Assembly (NCBI RefSeq): GCF_002505485.1
Contig: NZ_DAVG01000085.1
Location: forward strand, 1 to 47,642
Direction: 5' to 3'
Source of the DNA: Methanosarcina sp. UBA5
GTDB taxonomy: Archaea; Halobacteriota; Methanosarcinia; Methanosarcinales; Methanosarcinaceae
DNA: 47,642 nt
Positions 33,046 to 41,835 of the stretch are shown piece after piece; within the stretch, counting starts at the first letter, position 1, and each line of letters starts with the position of its first letter. Made by a program: the position numbers and the translations under genes. Under the pieces are notes generated by a model. That model made no database searches, was not told where the DNA came from, and saw only the letters and a program-made list of their open reading frames with translations.

Positions 33046-33933
33046 TCACAGGATTGAGGCCCCTGAGATCAGGACACCAGCAAAGAAACCCAGAATTACT
33101 CCGGAATTCAAAAAGGGAAGACCTGCCTGCGGTTTACCTTTCATTACCTGGATGGAAAGGACTGCGTGTCCTATAAGCGTGCCCAAGATGGCTCCAAGGA
33201 CTGGATATAAATTACTTTTCATGAAGACGTCTGCTGAGACTACCAGCAGAGTAGGCATAACCGCATCTCCGAGCCCCATGAAAAAAGCCTCATTCTTTTC
33301 TCCCTTTTTGAAATCTTCCTTTAAGAAAGAATACTTCAGGTGTTTTGGAATTACGAACATGATTGGAAGCTTCAGATCCATTATCCCCTCAGCCATATCT
33401 ACCATATGCTTTGTTTTGTATACCGAGATAGCATCGTAGATTGCAAGAAGCAGCAGGAGTATTATTATGGGAACAATTGAGAGGGAAATTCCTATCAGGG
33501 CACTGACCCCGGCTGAAATACAAACTCCCACAATGTCAACTACGTACCATTCTGGATATTTATAGAGCAGCACTGTTATTCCTGTAGATAGCACCGCTGA
33601 GGCAATGGCTTCAAATCCTGAAAGAGGCGGAAGAAGGGTAAACAGGGCCAAGAATACGTAATAGAGAGTGCTTATTATGGCTAGGTAAATAGAGAGGCTG
33701 ATTACCCATTTCATATTCTTCTTTAGTGCTATCAGGACAAAAAGGGTGAAACCCAGGATCATTACAATATAATATATGGAATTAGACACCTGGGTTGGGT
33801 CTTCAAAAGCCTGCATTCCACTACCTTCCATTGGAGAGGATAAAAAGAGTGCAAGAATCTGCACTATGAGGATCAGTCCTCCCATGGAAATAATAGGTAA
33901 ATAATCTTTAATTGATTGTTCGATGGAACTCAA
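33046..33933 (-). CDS. Presenilin/signal-peptide-peptidase-like intramembrane protease
   Basis: 295-residue polytopic protein with about nine membrane helices. The two catalytic aspartates of presenilin/SPP (A22/A24 aspartic proteases) are present: D167 in LAIYDAIS (YD motif) and D223 in FMGLGDAVMP (GxGD motif). A PxL-type segment, GLPFLNSG (271-278), stands for the PAL motif. Archaeal homologues are known structurally. It should cleave transmembrane helices, possibly signal-peptide remnants or tail anchors. Upstream gene of the same minus-strand run as the HAD protein and atwA. Confidence 0.88.
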   Translation of the reverse strand: MSSIEQSIKDYLPIISMGGLILIVQILALFLSSPMEGSGMQAFEDPTQVSNSIYYIVMILGFTLFVLIALKKNMKWVISLSIYLAIISTLYYVFLALFTLLPPLSGFEAIASAVLSTGITVLLYKYPEWYVVDIVGVCISAGVSALIGISLSIVPIIILLLLLAIYDAISVYKTKHMVDMAEGIMDLKLPIMFVIPKHLKYSFLKEDFKKGEKNEAFFMGLGDAVMPTLLVVSADVFMKSNLYPVLGAILGTLIGHAVLSIQVMKGKPQAGLPFLNSGVILGFFAGVLISGASIL

Positions 33934-33953
33934 GTGCTAAACTCCTTAATTCT

Positions 33954-34007
33954 TAACAGTATGCCTTTTCTATTCCTTTATAACAGTATGCCTTTTCTAT
34001 TCCTTTA
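33954..34007. repeat. Perfect 27-bp tandem duplication
   Basis: 33954-33980 and 33981-34007 are identical, each starting taacagtatg and ending attccttta. It is located just upstream of the presenilin-like gene, so it duplicates part of its 5' region or promoter. Perfect identity implies a recent event. Confidence 0.85.
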
Positions 34008-34167
34008 TTATATTTACTGTATTTCCATCTCCGACTTCTCTTGACTGTTTATATATAACTTTACCTGAGAGCATCTTGTCTTTTTGTATTCTTTTCAAAG
34101 CAGGCAATTTTCCGCGAAATTCTTTGGACATATCTCTAAAATGCTGGCTCTTTTTCCGCAGGAGCGA

Positions 34168-34219
34168 TAATCAAAAGTACCAATCAAAAGTACCAATCAA
34201 AAGTACCAATCAAAAGTAC
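34168..34219. repeat. Tandem repeat, 13-bp unit, 4 copies
   Basis: Four copies of caatcaaaagtac at 34168 (first base t), 34181, 34194 and 34207. The last three are identical. Non-coding, between the presenilin-like gene and the divergent small membrane protein. Confidence 0.85.
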
Positions 34220-34433
34220 CGAAATAATTCCATAAATATTAGCCTGTGAAAAAATTATATATTATATTTCTTTAAAAATAAACAAAATAGAAAAAAGTAA
34301 AAAATAGAAAATCGTAAAAATAGAAAAGCAGTAAATACTTTAAAGAATATTTCGCTTGATAATTTTGAAACAGGCGATATTACAGAAAGCTTGCGTATGC
34401 GGAACAATTTTACAGGTATGTTAGAGGTATACG

Positions 34434-34757
34434 ATGGAGACTAGAGATACAATATTTCTTGTTGTGATGGTTCTGTCATCCTTTCTTCTATCCTTTGAGT
34501 GGCTTAGAAGGTTTGCATATAGACCAACAAATCCCTTAATTATTCTTTCGGTTATGATTCTGGTCGGAACATTAGCTGTTATGCTTATCTCCGTTAACAA
34601 CAGGCTTCAGGAACTCGAAAACAAAATGGAAGCAAAGGACCGTACCCTCAAGGCCAACATGGAGAGTACGGAAATAAAGATTGAAGAACGGCTGAATGAG
34701 CTATCAAGCAAAGTTGATAATGCAGTTTACGAATTCAATCGCAGAAAATACCACTAA
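34434..34757 (+). CDS. Small membrane protein with C-terminal coiled coil
   Basis: 107 residues. Two membrane helices (about 8-22 and 35-53, PLIILSVMILVGTLAVML) are followed by a charged helix of about 45 residues (ISVNNRLQELENKMEAKDRT and on) with heptad spacing, i.e. a coiled coil in the cytoplasm. ATG 34434, with AGAGGT 7 bases upstream. I do not recognise the family. Such a topology suits a scaffold or partner of a membrane complex, but the function is unknown. No obvious operon partner. Confidence 0.65.
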   Translation: METRDTIFLVVMVLSSFLLSFEWLRRFAYRPTNPLIILSVMILVGTLAVMLISVNNRLQELENKMEAKDRTLKANMESTEIKIEERLNELSSKVDNAVYEFNRRKYH

Positions 34758-35258
34758 TTTCATCTATAATTTTTGATTTTAGGGCCAGGATTTTAAGTTT
34801 CTATATTTTAAAAAAGCATAGTTTGAATCCCAAATTTTGCAAATAATCAAATATAATTTTTTTTATTTAAGAGAATTTAACAGTTTGGCAGTATGCCCTT
34901 TATAGGGCAGGAATCTTCTATATGAACTGGGTTAATTAAAAGAAAAAACGGCTCAAGTATTTTTTGAATAGATTCTCAAGCTTCATTCAGTTCTGAATTT
35001 AATTTATTAACATTTATCCTAATTTTAATCCTAATATATGTTAATTTCTCTGATTTAATTAATACCCAATTAAAGTATTTCGAGCACAGAATCCGTGACC
35101 CAGCAAACTATATATATTGGTTATTCTGTACTACAGAGGAATATCTGAAGCTTAACAATTACAAAATAATTAATAAGATATTCTGTATCGCAAGTTATTA
35201 TTACTCAGAGTTAGTATTATTTGATTACTTGTGTAAGCAGGTAAAGAAGGAAAGCTAT
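34758..35258. other. Intergenic region with a short hairpin
   Basis: 500 AT-rich bases. A hairpin tgccct-ttat-agggca (34894-34909) could be a terminator for the upstream gene. Several TATA-like stretches precede the next gene. No reading frame of note. Confidence 0.4.
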
Positions 35259-35561
35259 ATGCACCTTAGTCTGGAACCGATTGGCATTATTACAAAGGTT
35301 GCAAATAAGTCGGAAATTTTGATTTATTCTGATTTTGAACAGGTCATACGGAATATCGTGTCCAAAATAGGAGAAGGAGCTGAGAAAGGACAGAAGCTCC
35401 TGGTCGTCCATAAAAACAACAACCAGAAACAGATGGATGGTCACCAGGTCCAGGTCACGAAAGCGACTTTACTGGAAAGAAAAGGTAATTTGCTGACAAT
35501 ATCCAAAATAGAAGCAAATGAAGATTCAGTAATCGATGTTCGACTTGACCTTACCGCTTGA
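35259..35561 (+). CDS. Uncharacterised protein, remotely TrmO/TsaA-like
   Basis: 100 residues from ATG 35259, preceded by AGAAGGAA. The start (LEPIGIITKV) and the following ILIYSDFEQVIRNI...KLLVVHKN pattern resemble the first strands of the TrmO/TsaA (UPF0066) barrel, with PIGII and a later hydrophobic LVV strand, but most of the domain and its catalytic loop are missing. It ends SVIDVRLDLTA. Family not recognised with confidence. The frame also opens at TTG 35229, but the ribosome site favours 35259. Confidence 0.6.
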   Translation: MHLSLEPIGIITKVANKSEILIYSDFEQVIRNIVSKIGEGAEKGQKLLVVHKNNNQKQMDGHQVQVTKATLLERKGNLLTISKIEANEDSVIDVRLDLTA

Positions 35562-36121
35562 TTTTCTGAGGTATATGTAAAGGCTATAAAGCCCATTAAG
35601 TTCTCGTCTCTTTTCTCTTCTCTTACTGGATAGCTTTGATTGGACCTCAGGAAGGGCTAACATGGTTAAGTTCAAAATCGGTTAAAATCTACGACTTGGA
35701 CTGGTATTCCATGGCTTTTCTGGATTCTATGATTGGATGAATTCCATGAATTGGAATGAAATCACATTAAATTTCTTTACTCATTTCCTTCTGAATAGTA
35801 CTGTCTTTCAACAGTGTATATTCATCGACAAGTACCTCAGAATAACTCTGAATACGCGGTAAATATAAGACTTCAATACCTATAAAACGTATTGAGCAGT
35901 AAATCACATGATCATTGTAGAGCACCTTTGATATTGACTTGCTGTAAAGAGTTTTTGAAATTGATTTGCTGCAAAGCGTCTTTGATATTGAGCCGCAGTA
36001 AAGCATCTTGATATCGACTTCTCACATAACAGTTGAAAAATTAAAAAGTAGAAAAAACTAAAAAAGAAAGTAATGAAAGCGCTGAGGCTTTCTGGGAAAT
36101 TTCAGATACTCGAGGGAAAAT
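35562..36121. other. Intergenic region with 27-bp repeats upstream of fen
   Basis: 560 bases. A small hairpin ggctataaagcc at 35582-35593 follows the previous gene as a possible terminator. The repeat block 35927-36007 has its own entry. A minus-strand frame (35767-36006) consists mostly of the repeat translated and is not called. The fen promoter should lie near 36040-36100. Confidence 0.4.
35927..36007. repeat. Tandem repeat, 27-bp unit, 3 copies
   Basis: Units at 35927-35953, 35954-35980 and 35981-36007, each beginning tttga(t/a)attga and containing gc(t/c/a)(g)taaag-like ends; a partial fourth follows. They diverge by several bases each. Non-coding, in the 5' region of fen. Confidence 0.7.
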
Positions 36122-37138
36122 ATGGGCACAGATATAGGCGACCTGCTCCAGAAAAGAAAAGTTGAGCTTTCAGATCTTACAGACCAGGTGGTTGCAATTG
36201 ATGCGTTTAACACGCTGCACCAGTTTTTGAGCATTATTCGCCAGCGGGATGGAAGTCCTCTTGTCGATTCCGCAGGGAGAGTGACCTCCCATCTTTCAGG
36301 CCTGCTCTACCGGACAGCGAGCCTTGTAGAAGCTGGTGTCAAACCTCTTTTTGTGTTTGACGGAAAGCCTCCTGATCTCAAGTCTGAAACCCTGGACCGA
36401 AGGAAAGAAATAAGGGAGTCTTCTCGGGAAAAATGGGAGAATGCAAAAGCGGTAGGGGATCTTGAATCGGCTTATAAGTATGCTCAGGCTTCTTCGAAGG
36501 TAAACCAAGAGATTGTTGAAGATTCCAAATATCTCCTCGGCATTATGGGAGTTCCCTTTGTTCAGGCACCCTGTGAAGGTGAAGCCCAGGCTGCACATAT
36601 GGTTCTCAAAAAAGATGCCAACTGCGTTGCTTCGCAAGATTATGATTCTTTTCTTTTCGGGGCTCCGATAGTTGTCCGGAACCTGGCTGTAACAGGAAAA
36701 CGCAAGCTTCCGGGAAAGAATGTTTACATAGATGTCGAACCCGAAAAAATAGAGCTGGATGAGACTCTCGAAACTCTGAAAATTACGCGGGAGCAGCTCA
36801 TAGATATCGCGATCTGTGTAGGCACGGATTATAACAAGGGGCTGGAAAAAATAGGCCCTAAAACAGCCCTCAAACTAATTAAAAAGTATGGGGATATTTA
36901 TGCTGTACTCCGCGAAAAAAAGGCAGAAATTGAAGCTGTGGACCAAATAAGAGATATTTTTCTCCACCCTGAAGTAACGAATGATTACGAAATAAGATGG
37001 GGAAAAACTGACTCTGAAAAACTTCTCGAATTCCTCTGCGAGAGTCACGATTTCTCGGTTGACAGAGTGGGAAAAGCTGCAGAACGCCTTAAAGCCGCAT
37101 CAGGAACTAGACAGAAAACTCTTGACCAGTGGTTTTAA
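36122..37138 (+). CDS. fen: Flap endonuclease 1
   Basis: 338-residue structure-specific 5' nuclease that removes flaps during Okazaki-fragment maturation and base-excision repair. The N-nuclease region has VVAIDAFNTLHQF; the I-nuclease region has GVPFVQAPCEGEAQAAHM and SQDYDSFLFG; a helix-hairpin-helix follows at GTDYNKGLEKIGPKTALKL. All the metal-binding acidic residues are in place. The C-terminus QKTLDQWF is a PIP box for PCNA. Full length. ATG 36122 has GAGGGA 7 bases upstream. Confidence 0.95.
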   Translation: MGTDIGDLLQKRKVELSDLTDQVVAIDAFNTLHQFLSIIRQRDGSPLVDSAGRVTSHLSGLLYRTASLVEAGVKPLFVFDGKPPDLKSETLDRRKEIRESSREKWENAKAVGDLESAYKYAQASSKVNQEIVEDSKYLLGIMGVPFVQAPCEGEAQAAHMVLKKDANCVASQDYDSFLFGAPIVVRNLAVTGKRKLPGKNVYIDVEPEKIELDETLETLKITREQLIDIAICVGTDYNKGLEKIGPKTALKLIKKYGDIYAVLREKKAEIEAVDQIRDIFLHPEVTNDYEIRWGKTDSEKLLEFLCESHDFSVDRVGKAAERLKAASGTRQKTLDQWF

Positions 37139-37581
37139 GGAATTATCGGTTCAAACCCCCTTTATTTCTCAAATTTTTTCTTTCTTTATATACGTTTATC
37201 CCTAACTCTTCAGTCAAGGAGATATGAGACTGACAAGGACAAGCTGAACTCTTTCCAGAAAGAACACTCACTTGCCCAGACGCATGGAATTGTGAACCAT
37301 GAATTTCTCTCCACATCCAGGGAACTTTATGCAATCAAATGGTCCTTTCTAGACTGATGGCCGCAGCTCTTTTTCAGATCCTTATTGTTGGGCTTCGGGA
37401 AATGTAGCCCTTCTCGTTGATACGATCCATAATTTTGGAGATGCCGCAACCGCAGTTCCTCTGTGCTTCGCCTTTTTTCTTTCCTGGAAAAAGCCGAATA
37501 AGTGTTTCACTTACGCTACGGCAGAGGATATTGCAGAACACAACGATTTTTCTTTTCACTCTCACTGAATCTGTAAGGCTT
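37139..37581. other. Intergenic region between convergent fen and beta-RFAP synthase
   Basis: 440 bases, 3'-3'. It contains a possible 61-residue minus-strand frame (37374-37559, separate entry). Further along, a minus-strand stretch near 37270-37340 encodes FDCIKFPGCGEKF, a zinc-finger-like CxxxxxC pattern, but with frame breaks around it. This looks like a decayed small gene. Confidence 0.4.
37374..37559 (-). CDS. Possible small basic protein, uncertain
   Basis: A frame from GTG 37559 to TGA 37374 would give 61 residues, rich in Lys/Arg, with a CGCG cluster (RNCGCGISKIMDRI). It lies 20 bases after the beta-RFAP synthase stop, on the same strand. No family is recognised and the ribosome site is weak. 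It may be a real small gene or chance. Confidence 0.25.
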   Translation of the reverse strand: MKRKIVVFCNILCRSVSETLIRLFPGKKKGEAQRNCGCGISKIMDRINEKGYISRSPTIRI

Positions 37582-38538
37582 TCAAACTCGGGATATTTCT
37601 GCGCCGTGGTTTCTTGCCCTAGTAAGCATGACAGTCCCGCCAACGGAGTCATCAATCATTTTCTGGACTTCAGCCTGAAGCTGCCTGCCTTCGGATTTGT
37701 TGTCTACGAAAGAATATACTACAGGCCCAAAGGAGCTTACCCCGGCTCCGTAGCTCCGGTTGCGCATGAAAGAAGCGATATTTTTCACAAACTCAGGCCA
37801 GATAAGGTTCTCCCTTTTGTTAAAACCGACAGTTTGGACATGATTTACTGCAGCTCCGAAACTCTCTATGTCATCTTCTATTACGGCAGGTATCATCTGC
37901 ATAAGCACGACATGGGAAATTTCCCTGACTTCTTCTATAGGGAGGGGGCAGAATTTCTTGAAGGTATCAATTTCTTCCTGGTCATGCATCCCCTTTTCAT
38001 TGGGGATTGCAATCACCATGTCCCATTCAGGGAAATCCTCTCTGAAGAGCACTGGCCCGGAGGGCACTTTGCTGGCAGCTGATGGCATAAAACCACCTTT
38101 ATCTTTGAATTTGTGTCCTCCGTCAACTATAAATCCGCCTTTCTCAAAAGCAGCTACTCCTATACCCGAAGTTCCTCCTCTTTTTACTGAAAGTGCAAGT
38201 TCTCTAACGCTCTTCCCAAGCCCATATAGTTCATTAACAGCCGCTGCCGCGGCCAAGGAAGATTGAGTCCCTGATCCGAAACCCACATGGGCTGGATACA
38301 CTTCTTGTACATTGATCCTGATCCCTTTCCCTTCAGGAAGCAGGGATTCTGCAGCTCTTTTCATTCGATCGGCAAAACCCTGCAGACCTTCTATACTGAC
38401 TCCATCAGCTTCTTCAGCCGTAATTCTTATATTGGGAGAGGAAAGGGTTAGTCCTGCTCCTCCATCGACTCTTCCGATCTCCGCATTCATATCAATAAGC
38501 GTCATATGAATTCGGCAAGGAGTGGTTATTTTGATCAT
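37582..38538 (-). CDS. Beta-ribofuranosylaminobenzene 5'-phosphate synthase
   Basis: 318-residue GHMP-kinase-fold enzyme that condenses PRPP and 4-hydroxybenzoate (or pABA) in the first dedicated step of tetrahydromethanopterin/sarcinapterin synthesis. It opens with ITTPCRIHMTLIDMN, has the family VGFGSGTQSSLAAAAAVN loop (GHMP phosphate site), RGGTSGIGVAAF, and the end GGTVMLTRARNHGAEI. Full length. ATG 38538, directly before the 264-base gap to gpmI (minus strand). Methanopterin is the one-carbon carrier of methanogenesis. Confidence 0.92.
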   Translation of the reverse strand: MIKITTPCRIHMTLIDMNAEIGRVDGGAGLTLSSPNIRITAEEADGVSIEGLQGFADRMKRAAESLLPEGKGIRINVQEVYPAHVGFGSGTQSSLAAAAAVNELYGLGKSVRELALSVKRGGTSGIGVAAFEKGGFIVDGGHKFKDKGGFMPSAASKVPSGPVLFREDFPEWDMVIAIPNEKGMHDQEEIDTFKKFCPLPIEEVREISHVVLMQMIPAVIEDDIESFGAAVNHVQTVGFNKRENLIWPEFVKNIASFMRNRSYGAGVSSFGPVVYSFVDNKSEGRQLQAEVQKMIDDSVGGTVMLTRARNHGAEISRV

Positions 38539-38802
38539 TCCTGTTAAACTCCAAAACTACACTTAAAGTTTTATGACTTCCTAAGTCCTGTGCTTCTTTT
38601 ATTGTAGCTGCTGGTATTTAATCCTTTAAAAATTATCTTTTATCTAATCTTAATTTCATAGAAATAAAAAATAACAAAAGAAATGAAGTATAAAGAAAGC
38701 AGAAACAGAAGGGAAAAATTATAGAAGGAAAAATTAGTGTTTCTGAAATTTCACATCGTTTTTATTATTCAATAAGTTCAGGTTGTTTTTCTCCGTCTTT
38801 AA

Positions 38803-40347
38803 TTATTGTTTTATAATAAGGGATTCTCCTGTCATCTCCTCAGGCTTCCGGACTTTGAGGAGTTCCAGAAGTGTTGGTGCAAGATCGCACAGTTTTCCAT
38901 TCTTAAGTGCTTTAATTTCATCATTCCCTACATAAATACACTTTACCGGATTTGAGGTGTGTGCGGTATGCGGTTCTCCCGTCGTCGGGTTTTCCATCTG
39001 TTCGGCGTTCCCGTGATCTGCAGTTATAATTGCTACACCTCCTCCTTCTTTCAGAGCCGCTGAAATTCTGCCCACGCAGTTGTCTACTGTTTCCACTGCC
39101 TTTACTGCGGCCTCAAAAATTCCGGTGTGCCCAACCATATCCATATTTGCGAAGTTAAGGATAATCACATCATACTTTCCTGCCCGGATCCTCCCTATCA
39201 CTTCCTCCGTAACCTCATATGCACTCATTTCGGGTTTAAGGTCATAGGTAGCAATCTTTGGTGATGGGATGAGGCAGCGGTCCTCTCCGTCATAGCATTT
39301 TTCCTGCCCTCCATTCAGGAAAAAAGTCACATGGGCATACTTTTCGGTTTCGGCAATTCGAAGCTGGACCAGCCCCTGCTTGCTCAGGACTTCACCAAGC
39401 ACATTTTCCAGCTCCTCCGGCGGGAAAGCTATAGGCAAATCCAGAGTTTCATCATACTGGGCCATACAGACATAGTAAACTTTGGGGTGTTTTTCTCTGG
39501 GGAAGTTCTCAAAGTCTTTATTTACAAAAGTCCAGGTAAGCTGCCGTGCTCTGTCAGGCCTGAAATTGAAGAAGATTATAGAATCATTATCCTTTATGAC
39601 TGCCTCGGGCTTTCCTTCTGAGTCTGTGATCACAGTCGGTTTTACAAACTCATCAGTTTCTCCTCTTTCATAAGCTTCAGAAACTGCAGTTTCTGCATCA
39701 GGAGTTTTGTAAGGCGCAGCTCCCATAGTCAGGGCATCATAGGCAAGTTTTATTCTATCCCAGCGCTTGTCTCTGTCCATTGCGTAATAGCGCCCTGATA
39801 TAGTAGCGATCTTGGCATTTCCGTTCTCCTTACAAAAAGCATCAAGTTCCTTTATGTCTTTAAGGGCAGCTTTAGGGGACACGTCTCTGCCGTCCAGAAA
39901 AGCATGTATATATACTTTTTTCAACCCTTCCTGCTGTGCAAGTTTGATAAGGGCATAAATATGGGTCATATAGCTGTGAACGCCTCCGTAGGAGACAAGC
40001 CCCATAAGATGCAGGCTTGAATCGTTGGCTTTGGCATTCGAAATCGCATCCAAAAAAGCCGGATTCTTGAAGAAGTCTCCTTTCCTTATGGAGAGGTTTA
40101 TTCGGGTCAGATCCTGGTACACGATTCGCCCTGCTCCTATATTCAGGTGCCCGACTTCGGAATTTCCCATCTGACCTTCCGGAAGTCCTACAGCTTCTCC
40201 TGAGGCTTCTAAGAAACACCAGGGATATTCCTTTTCCAGCCGGTCAAGATTTGGAGTTCGGGCTGCCAGGACAGCATTTCCTTCTCTTACTTCCCTGTAG
40301 CCCCAGCCATCAAGAATAATGAGCATAAGAGGTTTTTTTGCTTGAGT
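38803..40347 (-). CDS. gpmI: 2,3-bisphosphoglycerate-independent phosphoglycerate mutase
   Basis: 514 residues from ATG 40347 (MTQAKKPLMLIILDGWGYRE). Interconverts 3- and 2-phosphoglycerate in glycolysis/gluconeogenesis. The two-manganese alkaline-phosphatase core is complete: ILDGWG at the start, GQMGNSEVGHLNIGAGR with the nucleophilic serine, FLDGRDVSPK, and C-terminal NMDMVGHTG and ADHGNAEQM. The frame also opens at GTG 40368, but that adds a stretch unlike the family. Minus strand; divergent from the acetate transporter gene. Confidence 0.94.
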   Translation of the reverse strand, partial: TQAKKPLMLIILDGWGYREVREGNAVLAARTPNLDRLEKEYPWCFLEASGEAVGLPEGQMGNSEVGHLNIGAGRIVYQDLTRINLSIRKGDFFKNPAFLDAISNAKANDSSLHLMGLVSYGGVHSYMTHIYALIKLAQQEGLKKVYIHAFLDGRDVSPKAALKDIKELDAFCKENGNAKIATISGRYYAMDRDKRWDRIKLAYDALTMGAAPYKTPDAETAVSEAYERGETDEFVKPTVITDSEGKPEAVIKDNDSIIFFNFRPDRARQLTWTFVNKDFENFPREKHPKVYYVCMAQYDETLDLPIAFPPEELENVLGEVLSKQGLVQLRIAETEKYAHVTFFLNGGQEKCYDGEDRCLIPSPKIATYDLKPEMSAYEVTEEVIGRIRAGKYDVIILNFANMDMVGHTGIFEAAVKAVETVDNCVGRISAALKEGGGVAIITADHGNAEQMENPTTGEPHTAHTSNPVKCIYVGNDEIKALKNGKLCDLAPTLLELLKVRKPEEMTGESLIIKQ

Positions 40348-40599
40348 CATATGAAGCAAATTCCACACCTGTTCATAAATAGCTTATTATGAAAATTCTT
40401 AACAGCCTATGTAAAATTTTTATATTATATATTTATAGTGTATTGAAAATATATTTTACTGTCCTTAATTATAAGTATTAACAATTACATATTTCTGAAA
40501 TGTGAAAAATGGACCTCAAAAACAATTGATTATCTTGATGTAATCTTTATTGGAAGTTCAGACTAAATTTCCGGGTAACGGGAAGGAGGATTTAATTTT

Positions 40600-41211
40600 A
40601 TGAGTCAAAATATTAAAGACGTCATGAGTATTCGTGACATAAAAATAACGGATTTATCCGCAAACCCTGCTCCTCTGGGTTTGACAGCTTTTGGAATGAC
40701 GACTGTGCTCTTGAACATACACAACGCAGGCTTCTATCCAATGAATGCGATGATCCTTTCGATGGGCTTCTTTTACGGTGGATTAGCTCAGGTCATTGCC
40801 GGAATTGAGGAATGGAAAAAGGGAAATACTTTTGGGGCCACGGCTTTTACCTCATTCGGGTTCTTCTGGCTCAGTCTGGTAGGAATTGTTCTGTTACCTA
40901 AAGCTGGTGATAACTTTACAGGGTTGGCTGCAGCCTCATTCCCGTTTGCTGCATACCTCTTTATGTGGGGAGTCTTTACCACTTTCATGTTTATAGGCAC
41001 ATTGAAAGGTTCACGGGCTCTCTCCGTCGTTTTCCTAACTCTTGCAATTCTGTTCTTCTTGCTTGCAGCAGGAAACTATCTGGGTGACGCCGGTGCCGGA
41101 ATCCTAAAGATAGCTGGCTATGAGGGAATCTTCACAGGACTCTCCGCAATGTACACAGCTCTTGGTCAGGTATTAAACGAAGCATATGGAAAGAAAATGG
41201 TTCCTTTATAA
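40600..41211 (+). CDS. aceP: Acetate uptake transporter (GPR1/FUN34/SatP family, AceP)
   Basis: 203-residue membrane protein with six hydrophobic helices. The family signature NPAPLGLT is at about residue 22, just before the first helix, and is the fingerprint of the acetate uptake transporter family. The Methanosarcina member is called AceP and is associated with growth on acetate. Strong ribosome site GGAAGGAGGA (40581-40590) with the ATG at 40600. The intergenic region to gpmI has a TATA-like ttatatatttata near 40420-40435. A long AT-rich 3' region follows. Confidence 0.92.
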   Translation: MSQNIKDVMSIRDIKITDLSANPAPLGLTAFGMTTVLLNIHNAGFYPMNAMILSMGFFYGGLAQVIAGIEEWKKGNTFGATAFTSFGFFWLSLVGIVLLPKAGDNFTGLAAASFPFAAYLFMWGVFTTFMFIGTLKGSRALSVVFLTLAILFFLLAAGNYLGDAGAGILKIAGYEGIFTGLSAMYTALGQVLNEAYGKKMVPL

Positions 41212-41835
41212 TATTTGTAATCCTTTTTTTTGGGCTTTACTGCCCTCGATTTTAATTTTTTTCTGCTTATCAGAGCTTTCCGAAAAAGCTTTTATTTCCT
41301 GTAATGACTAAATTTTTCGTAAATTTTCATTTTTCCCTGGGTCTTAGACTTCTTTGGGGACATTTCCTTAAATAGGGGGAATAATTTGAATTATTTTTCC
41401 GACTTCCATCGATGCCGCCCGGCAGATTTATTTAATTTTGACTCTTCGCTGTTTTGAGTGAGTAGTTTATATCCATTTTTTACTATGGAAATAGCATGCT
41501 TAAGTTTAAAACTGGTTATTGTTGAAATCACAGTCAGGCTCGATGGTTTCATTTTGGCCGGACAACTGTATACATAAAATAATATTTGACCAGTTTAAAG
41601 AGAACTAAATTCCTTAATATTAATACTAAAATTGGCAATTATTTAAACATGTTTTGGGATATATCCCAATCTTTTAAGGAATAGGGAGAACATAGTTTCC
41701 TTCTAAAGTAATCGTTAGTTTATTCAGCTACTGTTCGTTCATTTCTCTAAATATAAATGACTCCTCATATCTTAGAGACATTGTAAAATCTTATACTGGA
41801 TAAATAATATTTAAAAGTGCTCCAATATTATTTTT
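41212..41835. other. Intergenic region between aceP and the UbiA gene
   Basis: 624 bases without a gene. Contains a 16-bp perfect palindrome at 41654-41669 (own entry) and a TATA-like aatatttaaaag about 25 bases before the next ATG. Confidence 0.45.
41654..41669. promoter_or_regulatory. 16-bp perfect palindrome upstream of the UbiA gene
   Basis: ttgggatatatcccaa is its own reverse complement. It lies 167 bases before the UbiA start. Candidate operator for a dimeric regulator; the partner is unknown. Confidence 0.4.

Noticed and set aside
35767..36006. 79-codon minus-strand frame with repeated SISK motifs
   Set aside because: The repeats are just the translation of the 27-bp DNA repeat; no ribosome site or family match.
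37417..38082. 221-codon plus-strand frame
   Set aside because: It is antisense to beta-RFAP synthase, whose family motifs are intact.
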